Below are positions 14,022-22,670 of a stretch of DNA of 33,810 bases, piece by piece (the stretch's first letter is position 1; the number at the start of each line of letters is the position of its first letter). Made by a program: the position numbers and the translations under genes. The stretch lies in the NCBI GenBank assembly GCA_003635185.1, contig PYJA01000094.1, positions 1 through 33,810 of the forward strand, given 5' to 3'. The notes under the pieces were generated by a model. It was not told the origin of the DNA. It worked only from the letters and a program-made list of their open reading frames with translations, and did no database searches. Origin of the DNA: Candidatus Poribacteria bacterium (lineage in GTDB: Bacteria > Poribacteria > WGA-4E > WGA-3G).

Positions 14022-16334
14022 ATGTCCATCCTGCAAACGGGACGTTTCCGCTCCTTTCAAAGATTACTCCCAGACTTTAACATCAGTTACAGTGTGCATC
14101 TCCGTCCTTACGTGTGTCTTATTGCGATCTCAGCATTCTCCCTTGCAGTCGGATTAGGCATTGCACTTCAGAACTATCTCGTATTTGAATTCCATGACAA
14201 TTCAGGTGTAGTGGGTCGGATAAGTGTTGACGAGTACCCGAAGCAACAAGAATTTTTCTACTACCTACTTGCGCTAATCGGAATCCCCGCTGCTATTTGG
14301 CTTTATTGGTTCGGGTGGTTTACCTATTCAAATTGGGCTGCCCAGGCAACTAACCAACCGATATATCGCGTGTTGAAACTGAATGCGCTTGCTTCAGTCC
14401 CTTTATGGTTGAGTTGGCTACAGATTTTTAACTTCGATCAAGCTGGATTTTTGGGATTAACGCTGCCAATAGGATTAACGCTCTTATTTAAATTGGTGCT
14501 ATTCAATCTTAAATATCAACCTATTGAAGGCAAAGACGGTCCTGTTTCATCAGAACCTCTTACGCTTCAAAGTGGTAAAATCTTCGCAATGCCAAGAGGT
14601 TTGCGCTTATTGCGCCGTGGCTGTCAATACATTCTCATTCCCATTTTTATCTACCTGCTTATGTATAATGGCAATATCAATGGTGGCATTGATATGTTTC
14701 ATGAAGGTGAACGGTTAGCACCTTTGAATGAAATGCTTCATGGTGGTGTCGTCTTCCGCGATGTCTATGTGCAACATGGGCTTTTTCAGAATGCATATTT
14801 AGCATGGGTCGGCAGTAAAATCTTTGAACCGACACTGATGGGGGTGCGCGCTATGGAGCGTGTCTTAGCACCACTCGGTTATATTGCATTATACCTACTC
14901 GGTCTACAGGTATTCCGTGGACGATTTGTAACCGCTTTTGTCTGCTTCCTTATCGCTTCTGGTAACAATTTTTATGTATCCCCAAGACATTGCCTTGGTC
15001 TACTCAGTTTTGCTTGTGTTGCTAACTATCTAATATACCATAGAGAAAAAGGACTTTTCATCAGTTGGAATCGCATTCCGCATGATAAACGGATTTGGAT
15101 ATTATATCTATTTCGGTTCGGTTGGAAACTGGTTCTGGCAGGGTTTTTCACCAGTTTAGCATTTTGGTATAGCACGGAAGTTGGGTTGTATACGCTTGGA
15201 GCTATCGGTCTTTTTCTGTTGATTTACAGTGGACAACGCAGAATTCAACTGCACCTACGACATTTACCGTTAGCGGGTTATTGTTGTGGACTTCTGTTAG
15301 GTTTTCTGCCAGTGGCGATCTATTTTCTGTCCCACGGTGCGTTGGACGATGCAATCTGGAATTCATATATTCAGTGCAAATACCAGCTTGCCACATGGGG
15401 GCTCAAATTTCCGTCCTTATCTGCGACGCTCGCTATCATTTCTGAACAAGGATGGCAGGCATTTTTTCTAAGCACAGGATTTCGCTGGTATTTACCAATC
15501 TGTGTCTTTATGGTTACAGCGGCGTATCTGACTTATCGTCGATTATGTAGAACTAACATTTCTCCAGACGATGCGCTGAAACTTCTACTTCTGTTGCTTG
15601 GCGGAATTGCATTTTTTAGAACTGCTCTTGGCAGATCAGATGGTGGACATTTGAATTTTGGTGCTACCTTCTTATGGTTGCTCTGCCTGTTTCCGATAGA
15701 CAGAGGTATATCTGGAATATTCAACACCCTTTTTGGAGGAGAATCTGGCGAAGGTCTTCGGGCACGTCTTTCTCTATTGACAGATAGGGCGCGCTGGCGC
15801 CGTGTGTTGAAAGCAGCATGGATGGTCATACCTTTAGCAATGTTTGTCTGGTATGTAGGTGAAGTGCATCACCCTCTTACAAGATTTTCGGAAAGATGGG
15901 AGCGATTACGTCAGAATCCGTTTGATCGGAGTCTTGTTGCGGAAGAATTGGAACGGGCAGGACAGGTGGACATTCCAGATAATCAGGTTGAACAAATTCA
16001 AAAAGTTGTCGCTTACATCAAAGAAAACACTGCTCCGAATGAAAAGATTTTCGATTTTACGAGTCAAGGTGCTTATTTTTTCTTTGCGAACCGACCAAGT
16101 GTTACCCGATTTCACATGGTCTCTTATGCCGCAACGCCTGGGATGCAGCGTGAGGTTATCTCGGCACTTGAAAACGATCAAACACGTTTGGTAATTTTTA
16201 AGACGGGGGGATGGTTTGATAGGGTTGACGGTATTCCTGTTGAGGAACGTCATCCGCTTATTGCAAAATACTTGGAAGATAACTATGAGCTCGCGATTGA
16301 TATTAACAACACAGAGATTTTGTTGCGAAAATGA
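14022..16334 (+). CDS. Multi-pass membrane protein, GT-C/PMT-like glycosyltransferase candidate
   Basis: The start is uncertain. ATG at 14022 has a weak AAGAGA upstream and gives a cytoplasmic N-terminus (MSILQTGRFRSFQRLLPDF). A TTG at 13944 would add 26 hydrophobic residues without a ribosome site. The 770-residue protein has roughly a dozen membrane segments in its first 600 residues and a soluble C-terminal domain. The segment IDMFHEGERLAPLNEMLHGG with FRDVYVQHGLFQN resembles the first loop of GT-C glycosyltransferases, where acidic residues bind the metal or substrate. Such enzymes move sugars from polyprenyl-phosphate donors to proteins or lipids outside the membrane. The family call is inference. 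The C-terminal part (YIKENTAPNEKIFDFTSQGA) fits the periplasmic domain of that class. Confidence 0.7.
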   Translation: MSILQTGRFRSFQRLLPDFNISYSVHLRPYVCLIAISAFSLAVGLGIALQNYLVFEFHDNSGVVGRISVDEYPKQQEFFYYLLALIGIPAAIWLYWFGWFTYSNWAAQATNQPIYRVLKLNALASVPLWLSWLQIFNFDQAGFLGLTLPIGLTLLFKLVLFNLKYQPIEGKDGPVSSEPLTLQSGKIFAMPRGLRLLRRGCQYILIPIFIYLLMYNGNINGGIDMFHEGERLAPLNEMLHGGVVFRDVYVQHGLFQNAYLAWVGSKIFEPTLMGVRAMERVLAPLGYIALYLLGLQVFRGRFVTAFVCFLIASGNNFYVSPRHCLGLLSFACVANYLIYHREKGLFISWNRIPHDKRIWILYLFRFGWKLVLAGFFTSLAFWYSTEVGLYTLGAIGLFLLIYSGQRRIQLHLRHLPLAGYCCGLLLGFLPVAIYFLSHGALDDAIWNSYIQCKYQLATWGLKFPSLSATLAIISEQGWQAFFLSTGFRWYLPICVFMVTAAYLTYRRLCRTNISPDDALKLLLLLLGGIAFFRTALGRSDGGHLNFGATFLWLLCLFPIDRGISGIFNTLFGGESGEGLRARLSLLTDRARWRRVLKAAWMVIPLAMFVWYVGEVHHPLTRFSERWERLRQNPFDRSLVAEELERAGQVDIPDNQVEQIQKVVAYIKENTAPNEKIFDFTSQGAYFFFANRPSVTRFHMVSYAATPGMQREVISALENDQTRLVIFKTGGWFDRVDGIPVEERHPLIAKYLEDNYELAIDINNTEILLRK

Positions 16335-16591
16335 GATTAATGGGACACTTCTGTAGCGCAAACTGTTAGTTTGCGTCTATAGAGTACAAACTAAATGTGA
16401 ATTAATTTATTAATTTATTAATTCGGTCCTTTTCGGTCCACACGAAACACGCGTACCCTGCTGCTGGCGAGGTTTCCTAACCTCGCCAATGTCCGGGTAA
16501 TTGTGGTTTTTACTATAAGATCGCGTTAAGTCATGTTGACCAAAACTTCGATATCTTATATAATAATACGTATGGGAATTGAAGTTTCTTT
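16335..16591. repeat. Gene-free spacer with hairpin and inverted family A repeat core
   Basis: After the stop at 16334 come a small perfect hairpin, an AT-rich stretch with tandem aatttatt units (about 16399-16422) and, at 16465-16518, the family A hairpin core in opposite orientation, ending in tactataa. The element's other end is not clear. No gene is visible apart from the acetyltransferase remnant that follows. Confidence 0.55.
16357..16375 (+). terminator. Hairpin downstream of the membrane protein gene
   Basis: cgcaaact and agtttgcg form a perfect 8-bp stem with a 3-nt loop, 22 nt after the stop codon. No T-run follows, so it may only protect the 3' end or may be another dispersed repeat. 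Confidence 0.3.
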
Positions 16592-16759
16592 AACCGTGGT
16601 TACGCTACCACCTGCGTTGGTAAACTCTCAAAACAGATTCGCAACGAAGGATACCGTTGTATCCTCTACACCGATTTATGCAACCCAAATTCTAATGCGA
16701 TCTACCGTAGAATCGGCTACTGTGCTGTAGCCGAGGCAATTCAATATCGATTTGCGTAA
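16592..16759 (+). pseudogene. Remnant of a GNAT acetyltransferase (C-terminal 55 codons)
   Basis: The frame from aac at 16592 to TAA at 16757-16759 reads NRGYATTCVGKLSKQIRNEG, continues as YRCILYTDLCNPNSNAIYRR, and ends IGYCAVAEAIQYRFA. This is the acetyl-CoA-binding motif A (RGYAT) plus motif B (LYTDLxNPxSNxIYxRIGY) of FR47-like GNAT acetyltransferases. An in-frame TGA lies 9 nt upstream of the remnant. A neighbouring frame (16533 onward) may hold a little more N-terminal sequence behind a frameshift. Most of the domain is missing, so it should be dead. Its truncated side borders the inverted family A repeat. Confidence 0.75.
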
Positions 16760-16805
16760 GCATTGATCAACTGCTTTATTTTTTTTAACTGGATAAGGAC
16801 AAACT

Positions 16806-18725
16806 ATGAAACTTTTTGTGCCAGGACGTATCTGCTTGTTTGGTGAACACAGCGATTGGGCAGGAGGGTATCGACGAACTAACGCCGAGCTTGAGAAAGG
16901 TTATACCTTAATTACGAATACGAACCAAGGAGTCTACGCTGAAGTACAACCGCATCCTACAAACCTCATCCTGAAAACAACACTCAGTGATGGCACACGT
17001 CACGGTCCTTATACGTTGCCTATGGAACCGGCAGCGTTGCTTGCTGAAGCGGAGAAAGGCAGTTTTTTCAGTTATGCTGCGGGGGTGGCTTATCAGATAC
17101 TCACCAATTACCGCGTTCAAGGATTAGAAATTGATAACTATCTGACGGATTTACCAGTGAAAAAAGGGCTTTCTTCCAGTGCAGCTATTTGTGTTTTGGT
17201 TGCCCGTGCCTTCAACCGGATATACGACTTGAAAATGACGACGCGCGGAGAAATGGAATGCGCCTACCAAGGTGAGATTAAGACCCCATCTCGTTGCGGG
17301 AGAATGGATCAAGGTTGCGCATATCAACATCCTATTCTTATGAGTTTTGATGGTGAAAATATTGAGGTTCGCGAATTTAGTGTGCCAACGAATCTGTACA
17401 TGGTAATTGTAGACTTAGGAGCAGGTAAAGATACACGACTAATATTAAATCAGTTACATCACTGTTACCCGTTTGCCGAAAATGAACTTCAAGAAAACGT
17501 GCAGCGCTATCTCGGCCCCTTAAGTAAAAAAATCACCGATTTAGCTCATGACGCGCTTCGCCAGGGCGATGCTGAGGCAATTGGAAAGTTGATGACACGC
17601 GCACAACAGGAATTTGATGAACATCTGATACCCGCCTGCCCATCGCAATTGACCGCCCCTGTCCTTCACAAAGTCTTAAATTATGAACCGATTCAACCCT
17701 ATATTTGGGGTGGTAAGGGAGTCGGGTCTCAAGGTGACGGTTCAGCACAATTCATTGTCAAAGATAAAGAGAGTCAAAGCCGCGTCATTGAAATCATTGA
17801 AAGAGACCTACAGATGTCTTGTCTTAAATTAGTGATTGAAGCAAGCAGACATGTGCGTAAGGCTGTTATCCCCGCAGCAGGTTTTGGTACTAGACTCTTT
17901 CCCGCTTCAAAATCAATAAAGAAGGAACTTTTTCCTATTATTGACCGTGCCGGACGTGCAAAACCGGCAATTATGGCAATCGTTGAAGAGGCTGTCAACG
18001 CGGGGATTGAAGAAGTATGTCTGATTGTGCAGAGCGGAGATATTGAGTTATTTGAATCCTTCTTTAAAACACGCCCTCGTATTGAACACTACAACAAACT
18101 CAGCAAAGAAAATAAGGCGTATTGCGATTATTTAGTAGAATTAGGCAGCCGAATTTCACTGGTCACACAAGATGTTCAGGAAGGGTTTGGACATGCGGTC
18201 TACTGCGCTCGAGACTGGGTCGGCAATGAACCTTTTCTGTTAATGTTAGGGGACCATCTCTACGGTTCAGATGAACCAGACTCGTGTGCAAAACAGGTTT
18301 TAACTGCTTATGAAAAAGTCGGTCACAGTGTAGTCGGCTTAAAAGAAACACCGATTGCGGAACTTTCTAACTTCGGATGTGTTACGGGGGTATGGCAAGA
18401 AGACCAGTCCATGTTGTCTGTAACAGAGTTTTACGAAAAACCTGATCCTGAATATGCAAGAGAATATCTACATGTTGATGGGATGGATGCTGACAGTTTT
18501 CTTACTGTTTTTGGTATCTACGTGATAGAACCACAGATTTTTGGGTTTCTTGAGCAGAATATTGAGCACAACTTCCGTGAACGAGGCGAATTTCAACTCA
18601 CCTCTTGTTTGGATGAATTACGAAAGACAGATGGGTTTTCTGGTTATGTTGTGAAGGGACGGCGATTTGACATCGGTCTTCCAGAAGAATATCGACAAAC
18701 GGTGATTGATTTTAGAAATGCATAA
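16806..18725 (+). CDS. Bifunctional fusion: GHMP sugar kinase + GalU-type nucleotidyltransferase
   Basis: Residues 1 to about 340 are a GHMP kinase: PGRICLFGEHSDWAGG (6-21), the phosphate loop PVKKGLSSSAA (117-127), the Asp168 region RCGRMDQG, and motif 3 GGKGVGSQGDGSAQ (302-315). Residues about 350-639 are a GalU/RmlA-type nucleotidyltransferase: RKAVIPAAGFGTRLFPASKS with Lys373-Glu374, LGDH (481-484, metal Asp), EFYEKP, and RFDIGLPEEY. The kinase would make a sugar-1-phosphate and the second domain its UDP- or other NDP-sugar. This is analogous to the fucokinase/GDP-fucose pyrophosphorylase fusion, but with the domains in reverse order and a GalU-type partner. The sugar is unknown; arabinose, galactose or glucuronic acid are possible. 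Both active sites look complete. The ATG has AAGGAC upstream. No sugar gene flanks it. Confidence 0.85.
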   Translation: MKLFVPGRICLFGEHSDWAGGYRRTNAELEKGYTLITNTNQGVYAEVQPHPTNLILKTTLSDGTRHGPYTLPMEPAALLAEAEKGSFFSYAAGVAYQILTNYRVQGLEIDNYLTDLPVKKGLSSSAAICVLVARAFNRIYDLKMTTRGEMECAYQGEIKTPSRCGRMDQGCAYQHPILMSFDGENIEVREFSVPTNLYMVIVDLGAGKDTRLILNQLHHCYPFAENELQENVQRYLGPLSKKITDLAHDALRQGDAEAIGKLMTRAQQEFDEHLIPACPSQLTAPVLHKVLNYEPIQPYIWGGKGVGSQGDGSAQFIVKDKESQSRVIEIIERDLQMSCLKLVIEASRHVRKAVIPAAGFGTRLFPASKSIKKELFPIIDRAGRAKPAIMAIVEEAVNAGIEEVCLIVQSGDIELFESFFKTRPRIEHYNKLSKENKAYCDYLVELGSRISLVTQDVQEGFGHAVYCARDWVGNEPFLLMLGDHLYGSDEPDSCAKQVLTAYEKVGHSVVGLKETPIAELSNFGCVTGVWQEDQSMLSVTEFYEKPDPEYAREYLHVDGMDADSFLTVFGIYVIEPQIFGFLEQNIEHNFRERGEFQLTSCLDELRKTDGFSGYVVKGRRFDIGLPEEYRQTVIDFRNA

Positions 18726-18750
18726 ATAACCTAAGTTGCCACATAGTAGC

Positions 18751-18767
18751 ACAATCTTCCAGATTGT
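18751..18767 (+). terminator. Hairpin after the kinase/pyrophosphorylase gene
   Basis: acaatct and agattgt form a perfect 7-bp stem with a 3-nt loop, 26 nt past the stop. It has no T-run, so terminator function is doubtful. Confidence 0.3.
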
Positions 18768-18779
18768 GTCAAAACGGGC

Positions 18780-18972
18780 AGGGTTATTTAGTTTTAAGAG
18801 TTTTCCGTTATTGAGATTTACTCAAAGTTAATACCCCAGGCCGGTAGGTGAGGTTTCTAACCAATGCAGAATACGCGTGTGGTCCTCTGCATTGATTAAA
18901 AACCGCACCTACCATTCTGAGGTATAGCAGGTGTTAAAAATTCGTCCGAAAAACCGAAAACTAAATAACCCT
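18780..18972. mobile_element. MITE-like element, family B, complete copy
   Basis: The 193-bp element is bounded by perfect 16-bp terminal inverted repeats, agggttatttagtttt (18780-18795) and its reverse complement (18957-18972). Inside is a second inverted repeat: ggtaggtgaggtttctaacc ... aatgcag on the left, with ctgcatt ... aaaaccgcacctacc on the right. The left 83 bp recur with about 90% identity at 33343-33425. There is no coding capacity and no clear target-site duplication. It lies just upstream of the promoter of the radical SAM gene. Confidence 0.8.
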
Positions 18973-18990
18973 AAACATAAAATAAATTAT

Positions 18991-19019
18991 TTGACATTCA
19001 AGACTAATTGTAGTATCAT
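18991..19019 (+). promoter_or_regulatory. Sigma70-type promoter of the radical SAM gene
   Basis: TTGACA (18991-18996), exactly 17 nt, then TATCAT (19014-19019). The ATG lies about 90 nt downstream. The space between 18973 and 19110 holds nothing else except the hairpin near the ribosome site. Confidence 0.65.
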
Positions 19020-19070
19020 GTTTAATTGAGTAATTACATTTCCATTTTCTTTTTACAATTTTTGGCAAAA

Positions 19071-19090
19071 TGGGCATAAAACTTTGCCCA
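19071..19090 (+). promoter_or_regulatory. Small hairpin just before the ribosome site
   Basis: tgggca and tgccca form a 6-bp stem with an 8-nt loop, directly ahead of the AAGGAG site. It could modulate translation of the radical SAM gene, but evidence is weak. No cobalamin riboswitch signature is seen. Confidence 0.3.
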
Positions 19091-19110
19091 CAAGGAGTCA
19101 TACAGATATT

Positions 19111-21099
19111 ATGCCAAACGCATTATTCGTTTATCCTGAGTTCCCGCCATCTTATTGGGGTTTTAAATACGCCTTAGACTTCCTCGGTAAAAAATCATCA
19201 ATGCCCCCGCTCGGATTATTGACAATTGCTGGGATGTTTCCTAATAATTACAACCTAAAAGTCGTTGATATGAACATTGAACCGTTGACAGATGCACATC
19301 TCGACTGGGCAGATATGGTGTTGACATCAACGATGATCGTGCAAAAAGCATCGCTATATGACGTTGCCCAGCGATGTAATCGCGCTAACATTCCAATCAT
19401 TGCAGGCGGCCCCCATCCCACATCTTACTACGATAACATCAAAGAAGAATGCGATGGCACAGTCAACCATTTCCTGTTTGGCGAAGTTGAAGAGATTTTT
19501 GAAGACTTTTTGACAGATTTTGAGAGTGGAACAGCAGAAGAAGTATATCGTGAAAAGCGAAAACCGGATATTACAAAAACACCACCTCCCCGATACGACC
19601 TCATTGATATAAATGCTTACGGGTCAATGGCGCTCCAATTTTCTCGTGGATGCCCATTCAATTGCGAATTTTGCGATATTACTAAGTTATTCGGACGCGT
19701 GCCACGTACCAAAAGCAACGAACAGATGCTTGCTGAATTTGAGATGCTTTACAAACTCGGTTGGAAAGGTGCCATGTTTGTTGTGGATGACAACTTTATC
19801 GGCAATAAACGCGATGCAATGCGTTTACTACCGGCAGTCAAAGAGTGGCAGGAAGAGCGCGATTTTCCGTTTGCACTCTATACCGAAGCGAGTGTAAACC
19901 TTGTTGAAATCCCTGATATGCTGGATGCAATGAGTACTGCAGGGTTCAATATGGTATTTCTCGGTATTGAATCCCCCAATGAAGAAGCACTGATAACAAC
20001 TTCCAAAGGACAAAACACAAGTAAAGAAGAAGACGCTGGGAGCTATCTGTTGCAGGCTGTCAGGAAAATTCAGCAAAAAGGAATGGAGGTCACTGGTGGG
20101 TTTATTATCGGTCTTGATGGGGATACCGAATTTGACTCACACATCAATTTCATTCAGGAAGCGGGAATCCCCATGGCGATGGCAGGGTTGTTGACTGCTC
20201 TAAAAGAAACAGACCTTTGGCACCGATTGAAGCAGGAAGACCGATTGCTTATAGAGTCAAGTGGTAACAATACAGATATGACCCTGAATTTTGTCCCCGA
20301 AATGCCACGCGAGAAACTTATTGATGAATATCGGCGCGTCATATCAACGCTTTACGATCCGACTTTAAAAAACTATTTTGCACGTTGCTATAAAATGCTG
20401 CAACACATGCCATATACTCCACATAACGTTAGGAGTATCCAAAAAGCAGAAGTCCGCGCATTTTTCCGATCAATTCAACTGCAAATGTTCTCCAAACAGG
20501 GATTGGAATATGCCAAATTTCTGATGAAAGTACTTAAAAACCATCGCAGAATGTTCCCAGAAGCCGTCCGATTAGCCGTCATGGGATACCACCTGGAAAA
20601 AATTACACGCCATACTGTTGCAGTCGAAGATTTTAGAACGTTTTTGTCAGGAGAAATGGATTCGTTTAAAGCAAAAATTTCGCAATTTGCACATGCACAA
20701 GATGACCGAATGCATGAAATTCAAAAATATACAAAACGACTTTTCGCGAGAGTAAAGACAGAATACGAATCTATCCACAAAGATTTTCGATACGCTGCCC
20801 ACAGTGCCCTTGAAAATTTCCAAAATTCTATGTTTAAGGAATACTTAGAGGCAGAATTGACTGCTTTCAAGGAAGCAGTTGCTGCTTTCGCGAAAGCGCA
20901 AAGTGAACGGCTGGGGGAGTTACAGGCATATCTCAGCAAACTCTTTGCCCGTGTCCATGCGCAACAGGCACAACTCCACGATGATTTCAAGCAGAACGTT
21001 CAGGAAACTTTTGACGCATTTCAAGAATCGGTCACTCGACATTTAGAGCAGCTCTTCGGTTTTATGCCAGTCCAAATTGAAGAATTGCAGCAAAACTGA
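19111..21099 (+). CDS. B12-binding radical SAM protein (DUF4070 family) with duplicated helical tail
   Basis: ATG at 19111 is chosen because the protein MPNALFVYPEFPPSYWGFKY then starts like its family; the upstream TTG at 19084 is not needed. Residues 1 to about 150 are the cobalamin-binding fold (GLLTIAGMFP, MIVQKAS, AGGPHPT). FSRGCPFNCEFCD holds the CxxxCxxC motif (Cys181, 185, 188) for the 4Fe-4S cluster that cleaves S-adenosylmethionine. FLGIESPNEEAL and GGFIIGLDGD belong to the radical SAM barrel, and a DUF4070-type region follows. The substrate is unknown. Family members usually end near 500 residues. Here a helical tail follows, made of two 64-residue repeats (511-574 and 578-641, 23 identical positions, both with LFARV). 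A two-ATPase ECF gene starts 18 nt later. Confidence 0.88.
   Translation: MPNALFVYPEFPPSYWGFKYALDFLGKKSSMPPLGLLTIAGMFPNNYNLKVVDMNIEPLTDAHLDWADMVLTSTMIVQKASLYDVAQRCNRANIPIIAGGPHPTSYYDNIKEECDGTVNHFLFGEVEEIFEDFLTDFESGTAEEVYREKRKPDITKTPPPRYDLIDINAYGSMALQFSRGCPFNCEFCDITKLFGRVPRTKSNEQMLAEFEMLYKLGWKGAMFVVDDNFIGNKRDAMRLLPAVKEWQEERDFPFALYTEASVNLVEIPDMLDAMSTAGFNMVFLGIESPNEEALITTSKGQNTSKEEDAGSYLLQAVRKIQQKGMEVTGGFIIGLDGDTEFDSHINFIQEAGIPMAMAGLLTALKETDLWHRLKQEDRLLIESSGNNTDMTLNFVPEMPREKLIDEYRRVISTLYDPTLKNYFARCYKMLQHMPYTPHNVRSIQKAEVRAFFRSIQLQMFSKQGLEYAKFLMKVLKNHRRMFPEAVRLAVMGYHLEKITRHTVAVEDFRTFLSGEMDSFKAKISQFAHAQDDRMHEIQKYTKRLFARVKTEYESIHKDFRYAAHSALENFQNSMFKEYLEAELTAFKEAVAAFAKAQSERLGELQAYLSKLFARVHAQQAQLHDDFKQNVQETFDAFQESVTRHLEQLFGFMPVQIEELQQN
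20641..21033 (+). repeat. Coding tandem duplication in the radical SAM tail
   Basis: Codons 511-574 (20641-20832) and 578-641 (20842-21033) encode two related amphipathic helical units. About 36% of residues are identical, including FK at positions 9-10, LFARV at 34-38 and an HxDF motif at 46-49. The DNA has diverged, so the duplication is old. Confidence 0.7.
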
Positions 21100-21117
21100 T
21101 GGCAATCATTTATCGTT

Positions 21118-22659
21118 ATGGTGCCTATTCAGATAGAGAATCTCTTTTTTACCTATCCAAGTCGTGAAACACCTACACTTCACGGCATCAATGCCGAGAT
21201 TTTCCCCGGCGATTTCCTACTACTAACCGGACCAACAGGTTGTGGAAAAACAACGTTACTACGAACCATGAACGGTTTGATTCCGCACGCTTCTGCCGGC
21301 ACACTGACGGGTACTGTCCGTGTTAATGACAAAGATGTTGCCTCTCAATCGCTCGCCTCAACATGCCAGCAAGTTGCACTTCTCTTCCAAAATCCTGACG
21401 ATCAACTTTTTTGCACGCTGGTAGAAGATGAAATCGCTTTTGGACTTGAAAACCTTTGCTTTCCGCCTGAAGAGATCAAAGGACGGATTACTTTAGCATT
21501 AGAACAGGTGGGTTTGACAGGTTTTGAGGGGAGGCGAACCGCAGAACTTTCAGGTGGCGAAAAGCAGCGGGTTGCTCTCGCCTCTATCTGCGCCATGCAA
21601 CCGCAAGTCCTGCTCCTTGACGAACCGACAAGCCATCTTGACCCACGCGCCACACGCGATATCCTTAACATCGTCAAACAACTCAACGTTGAAATCGGGA
21701 TTACAGTTATCTTAGCAACACATCAAGTCAAAGAGGTTGCACCATTATGCAATCGCGTCTGGCTCATGCACGAAGGACAACTCTGTTTAGATTTGCCGAA
21801 AACAGATGCATTTCAAGACACATCAGTTTTTAGCCGTTTAGGTGTGGAGGTGCCAGAGACTGAGAACCCACCAAGTCCCATCAAGCGAAAACCTTCTCCC
21901 AACCCAACGCCACACCCTCCGCTCCTTAACGTCAAAGATATTAGTTTTTGTTATCCAAACAGCGATAAGAATGTAGTCCAGACCATCTCTTGTGAAGTGT
22001 CGCGCGGAGAAATAATCGCGATTATGGGCGCAAACGGGTCCGGCAAAACAACGCTCCTCCATCTGATGGGCGGGTTGCTTCAACCTTCATCCGGGCAAGT
22101 TATTATTGATGGAAAAACGACTAAACGGAGAAAGCTCCATCAGTTAGCGGGAAAAGTGGGGATTGTCTTTCAGAATCCTGATCTGTTGCTACAGGCAGAA
22201 ACCGTCAAGAGTGAAGTTGCATTCGGTCCCAAGAACTTGAAGTTGAAACCTGACATTCTCCAAACCGTAGTGACCGATACTTTAGCACAATTCAAGTTAA
22301 CAGATTTTGCCGAAGAACCACCGTACTCACTGTCACGCGGGCAACGGCAACGTGTCGCTGTTGCTGCAACCTTTTCGCTGCACCCCGACATATTTCTGCT
22401 TGATGAACCGACAACAGGTCAAGATGCGCAACATCTTCAGCTTATGATGGACGAACTCTGCAATCAAATCCGACAAGAAAACAAAACGCTCATTTTTGCA
22501 ACGCATAACACAGAACTCACTTTGAAATATGCAGATCGCGTTCTGTTGATGCACGAAGGAGAATTAATCTTTGATGGCACACCCGATACTGCCTTTGCTG
22601 ATCCGACACTCCTGCAGCTGACATCGTTACTTTTAAAAGAAAACGATGCATCCAATTAG
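21118..22659 (+). CDS. ECF transporter ATPase, two ABC domains fused (EcfA-EcfA')
   Basis: The 513-residue cytoplasmic protein has two complete ABC domains. The first shows Walker A GPTGCGKTT (38-46), LSGGEKQRVALA and Walker B LLLDEPTSHLDP. A proline-rich linker (PSPIKRKPSPNPTPHPP) leads to the second, with GANGSGKTT (304-312), LSRGQRQRVAVA and FLLDEPTTGQDA. The QNPDDQLF and QNPDLLLQ Q-loops and the overall layout fit energy-coupling-factor ATPases (YkoD/CbiO type), which power vitamin or metal uptake with a T subunit and a substrate-binding S subunit. The T subunit gene lies at 24723, split off by a protease gene. No S subunit gene is seen in the window. The gene follows the B12-dependent radical SAM gene, so cobalamin-related import is conceivable but unproven. 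Confidence 0.9.
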   Translation: MVPIQIENLFFTYPSRETPTLHGINAEIFPGDFLLLTGPTGCGKTTLLRTMNGLIPHASAGTLTGTVRVNDKDVASQSLASTCQQVALLFQNPDDQLFCTLVEDEIAFGLENLCFPPEEIKGRITLALEQVGLTGFEGRRTAELSGGEKQRVALASICAMQPQVLLLDEPTSHLDPRATRDILNIVKQLNVEIGITVILATHQVKEVAPLCNRVWLMHEGQLCLDLPKTDAFQDTSVFSRLGVEVPETENPPSPIKRKPSPNPTPHPPLLNVKDISFCYPNSDKNVVQTISCEVSRGEIIAIMGANGSGKTTLLHLMGGLLQPSSGQVIIDGKTTKRRKLHQLAGKVGIVFQNPDLLLQAETVKSEVAFGPKNLKLKPDILQTVVTDTLAQFKLTDFAEEPPYSLSRGQRQRVAVAATFSLHPDIFLLDEPTTGQDAQHLQLMMDELCNQIRQENKTLIFATHNTELTLKYADRVLLMHEGELIFDGTPDTAFADPTLLQLTSLLLKENDASN

Positions 22660-22670
22660 AAGGTTTTCAC

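Noticed and set aside
16533-16730. 65-codon plus-strand frame at the acetyltransferase remnant
   Set aside because: The acetyltransferase signature is in a different frame; this frame has only a few possibly related residues before a frameshift.
18973-19110. Cobalamin riboswitch before the B12-dependent radical SAM gene
   Set aside because: Only about 90 nt lie between promoter and start, and no B12-box-like conserved segment is visible.
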